From Spongospora subterranea (lineage: Eukaryota; Endomyxa; Phytomyxea; Plasmodiophorida; Plasmodiophoridae), in the NCBI GenBank assembly GCA_900404475.1, contig OUQQ01000004.1, forward strand, positions 45,091 to 109,090: a stretch of 64,000 nucleotides of DNA, given 5' to 3'. Shown in pieces: positions 62,843 to 64,000 of this stretch (position 1 is its first letter; each line of letters begins with the position of its first letter). Under the pieces are notes generated by a model. That model did no database searches. It saw nothing but the letters and a program-made list of their open reading frames with translations, and was not told where the DNA came from. The position numbers and the translations under genes were made by a program.

Positions 62843-64000
62843 GGCTTCGACCTAGAACACTGGCAATAATTGAGCGGATTTCGCAATCAGTCGTGGCGAT
62901 TACTGGAGCTGATTTGATACTATTGCGTTGGATAGATCATCCCATGTTATGATGTTGTATGAAGGTCTCCTCCATAACACGGGGATTCGATTGGCCATGA
63001 AGCAGCAGATGTATGAGCGAATATCGCTTGGATTGAGAAGGCGTTATGTCAGACTGAGTGACCGACCGACGAGGAGATAAACTGTAAAGAAGGGGGAACT
63101 GGTTGAGATTAAGAACTGATTGAGATGGGGAACTGGTTGAGATGGGGGAACTCCTCTCCCGGAAGTGGCTGAGATTAACGGGATATGATAGTGAAACTGA
63201 TGGGAACATATGTAAACAGGTCATCAATGGTCTGATATCACCATACATGATGGCAAACGTACTCAATAACAGATCAACTGTTTATACAGTTTCCGCCCAA
63301 TATCTTCCTCACAACTACAGACTTGCCCTTCCATATTATTCCCGATTCGGATTGGGCGATGCAATGATACCTACAATCGTACAAAAGACTGGGAATTGAT
63401 CCAGACCTTGATAAATCCTGTCAGTCTTGAACGTAATCAATGTTAACCCCTTGTTGCTGCACATGCTTCGAGCGAAGTTCTAAATCTCCAGTTTACGAAT
63501 AGCATTAGTTAAATTTACTTTTGATAATAAAATTATTTGGTATTCCCTCCATTCCAAAATAAGTGTCGGATTTCTTCAAAAACCCGAAGTTAAGCTCATT
63601 TTTTTTCAAATACAAATATTTTTTCTTCCTGTCCTTGAAATGTTGCATACGTCGTCAAATCAATCAATTTTTGTATTGAGAACATGGGATTCCTTTACGC
63701 CAAAGCTCGGCACATTTGAATCTCGATAGTCTATGGGGAACAATAATAGAATTGGTGAGTGAACAACGTTAGGCAGCAGTGATAACATAATGGAATCGAT
63801 TGTCATGAACCTGTCAACATTGACTATTCATGGGAGTAAATCTCAGCAAGAAATAACGTTTTCAGCAGTGCTTCCGAAGCAGAATTTGTGCATGTGGAGG
63901 GTGACGATCCCGCCAGTACATGATTCAGTCGCCTCAAGGTCAAGGCCAAATTTGACGAATGACGCCCGCCAGATGATTTACGAACAACTTCTAATGGAAA
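62843..64000. other. Gene-poor right end with short tandem repeat
   Basis: No convincing gene. Around 63095-63150 a unit like GGGGAACTGGTTGAGAT is repeated two to three times imperfectly. The rest is AT-leaning and without open frames of note. Confidence 0.4.

Noticed and set aside
62937..63266. Minus-strand 109-codon Ser/Pro-rich frame
   Set aside because: Much of it is made of an imperfect tandem DNA repeat and it has no recognisable domain.

Overview
The window is eukaryotic nuclear DNA, roughly balanced in base composition. Genes are compact, on both strands, and interrupted by many very short GT-AG introns, mostly 45-60 nt, some as short as 31 nt. The gene set (THO subunit, TRAX, coronin-7-like protein, WDR81, TTC14-like protein, Mph1/FANCM, heterotrimeric G-gamma, two ABCC transporters, tandem-PHD/bromodomain protein, CK1-like kinase) together with the intron style suggests a small unicellular opisthokont. 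My best guess is an early-diverging fungus (Rozellomycota or chytrid grade), but this is inference. No rRNA, tRNA or CRISPR was seen.

Layout. 1-2033: a SANT/Myb protein running off the left edge and an unresolved hypothetical gene (both minus). 2872-3832: adenylate kinase. 3956-8492: ABCC transporter 1 (minus, 5 exons). 8792-11012: THOC1/Hpr1 (minus). 11250-11627: small basic protein. 12238-13629: L-2-hydroxyglutarate dehydrogenase. 14203-14559: small KEN-box protein. 14719-15711: TRAX. 15912-16990: membrane thioredoxin. 17103-19802: RhoGAP-like/polyproline/WH2 protein. 19865-20826: repeat-bearing hypothetical (minus). 21235-22453: cyclic-nucleotide-binding protein (minus). 23109-23312: G-gamma. 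23883-25715: TTC14-like. 25760-30938: ABCC transporter 2 (minus, 25 exons). 31.1-34.2 kb: a gene graveyard with a pogo-type transposase relic and decayed pieces of ABCC transporter 2. 34247-39145: Mph1/FANCM helicase (minus, 19 exons). 40319-41995: bromodomain-PHD protein (minus), with a decayed inverted copy of its bromodomain exon beside it. 42409-42788: small hypothetical. 43006-43407: Hsp20 behind two heat-shock elements. 43647-45812: MFS transporter (minus). 45961-48806: coronin-7-like (minus). 49321-51242: CK1-like kinase (minus). 52.5-57.6 kb: WDR81-like BEACH-WD protein containing a 100-N gap. 57696-58651: SRR1-like (minus). 59094-61077: three-RRM RNA-binding protein (minus). 61.1-64 kb: sparse, one hypothetical ORF.

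Themes. Several genes act on actin and membranes: the RhoGAP/WH2 protein, the coronin-7-like protein with an acidic tail, and WDR81. Others are mRNA/RNA factors (THOC1, TRAX, the RRM protein, TTC14-like) or genome and chromatin factors (Mph1, bromodomain-PHD, SANT). Two places carry a single N flanked by near-identical direct copies (224 and 300 bp). These look like unmerged contig overlaps, and at the RRM gene collapsing the copy restores the reading frame.

Exon models were read by eye from splice signals and family resemblance; no alignment or search was run.
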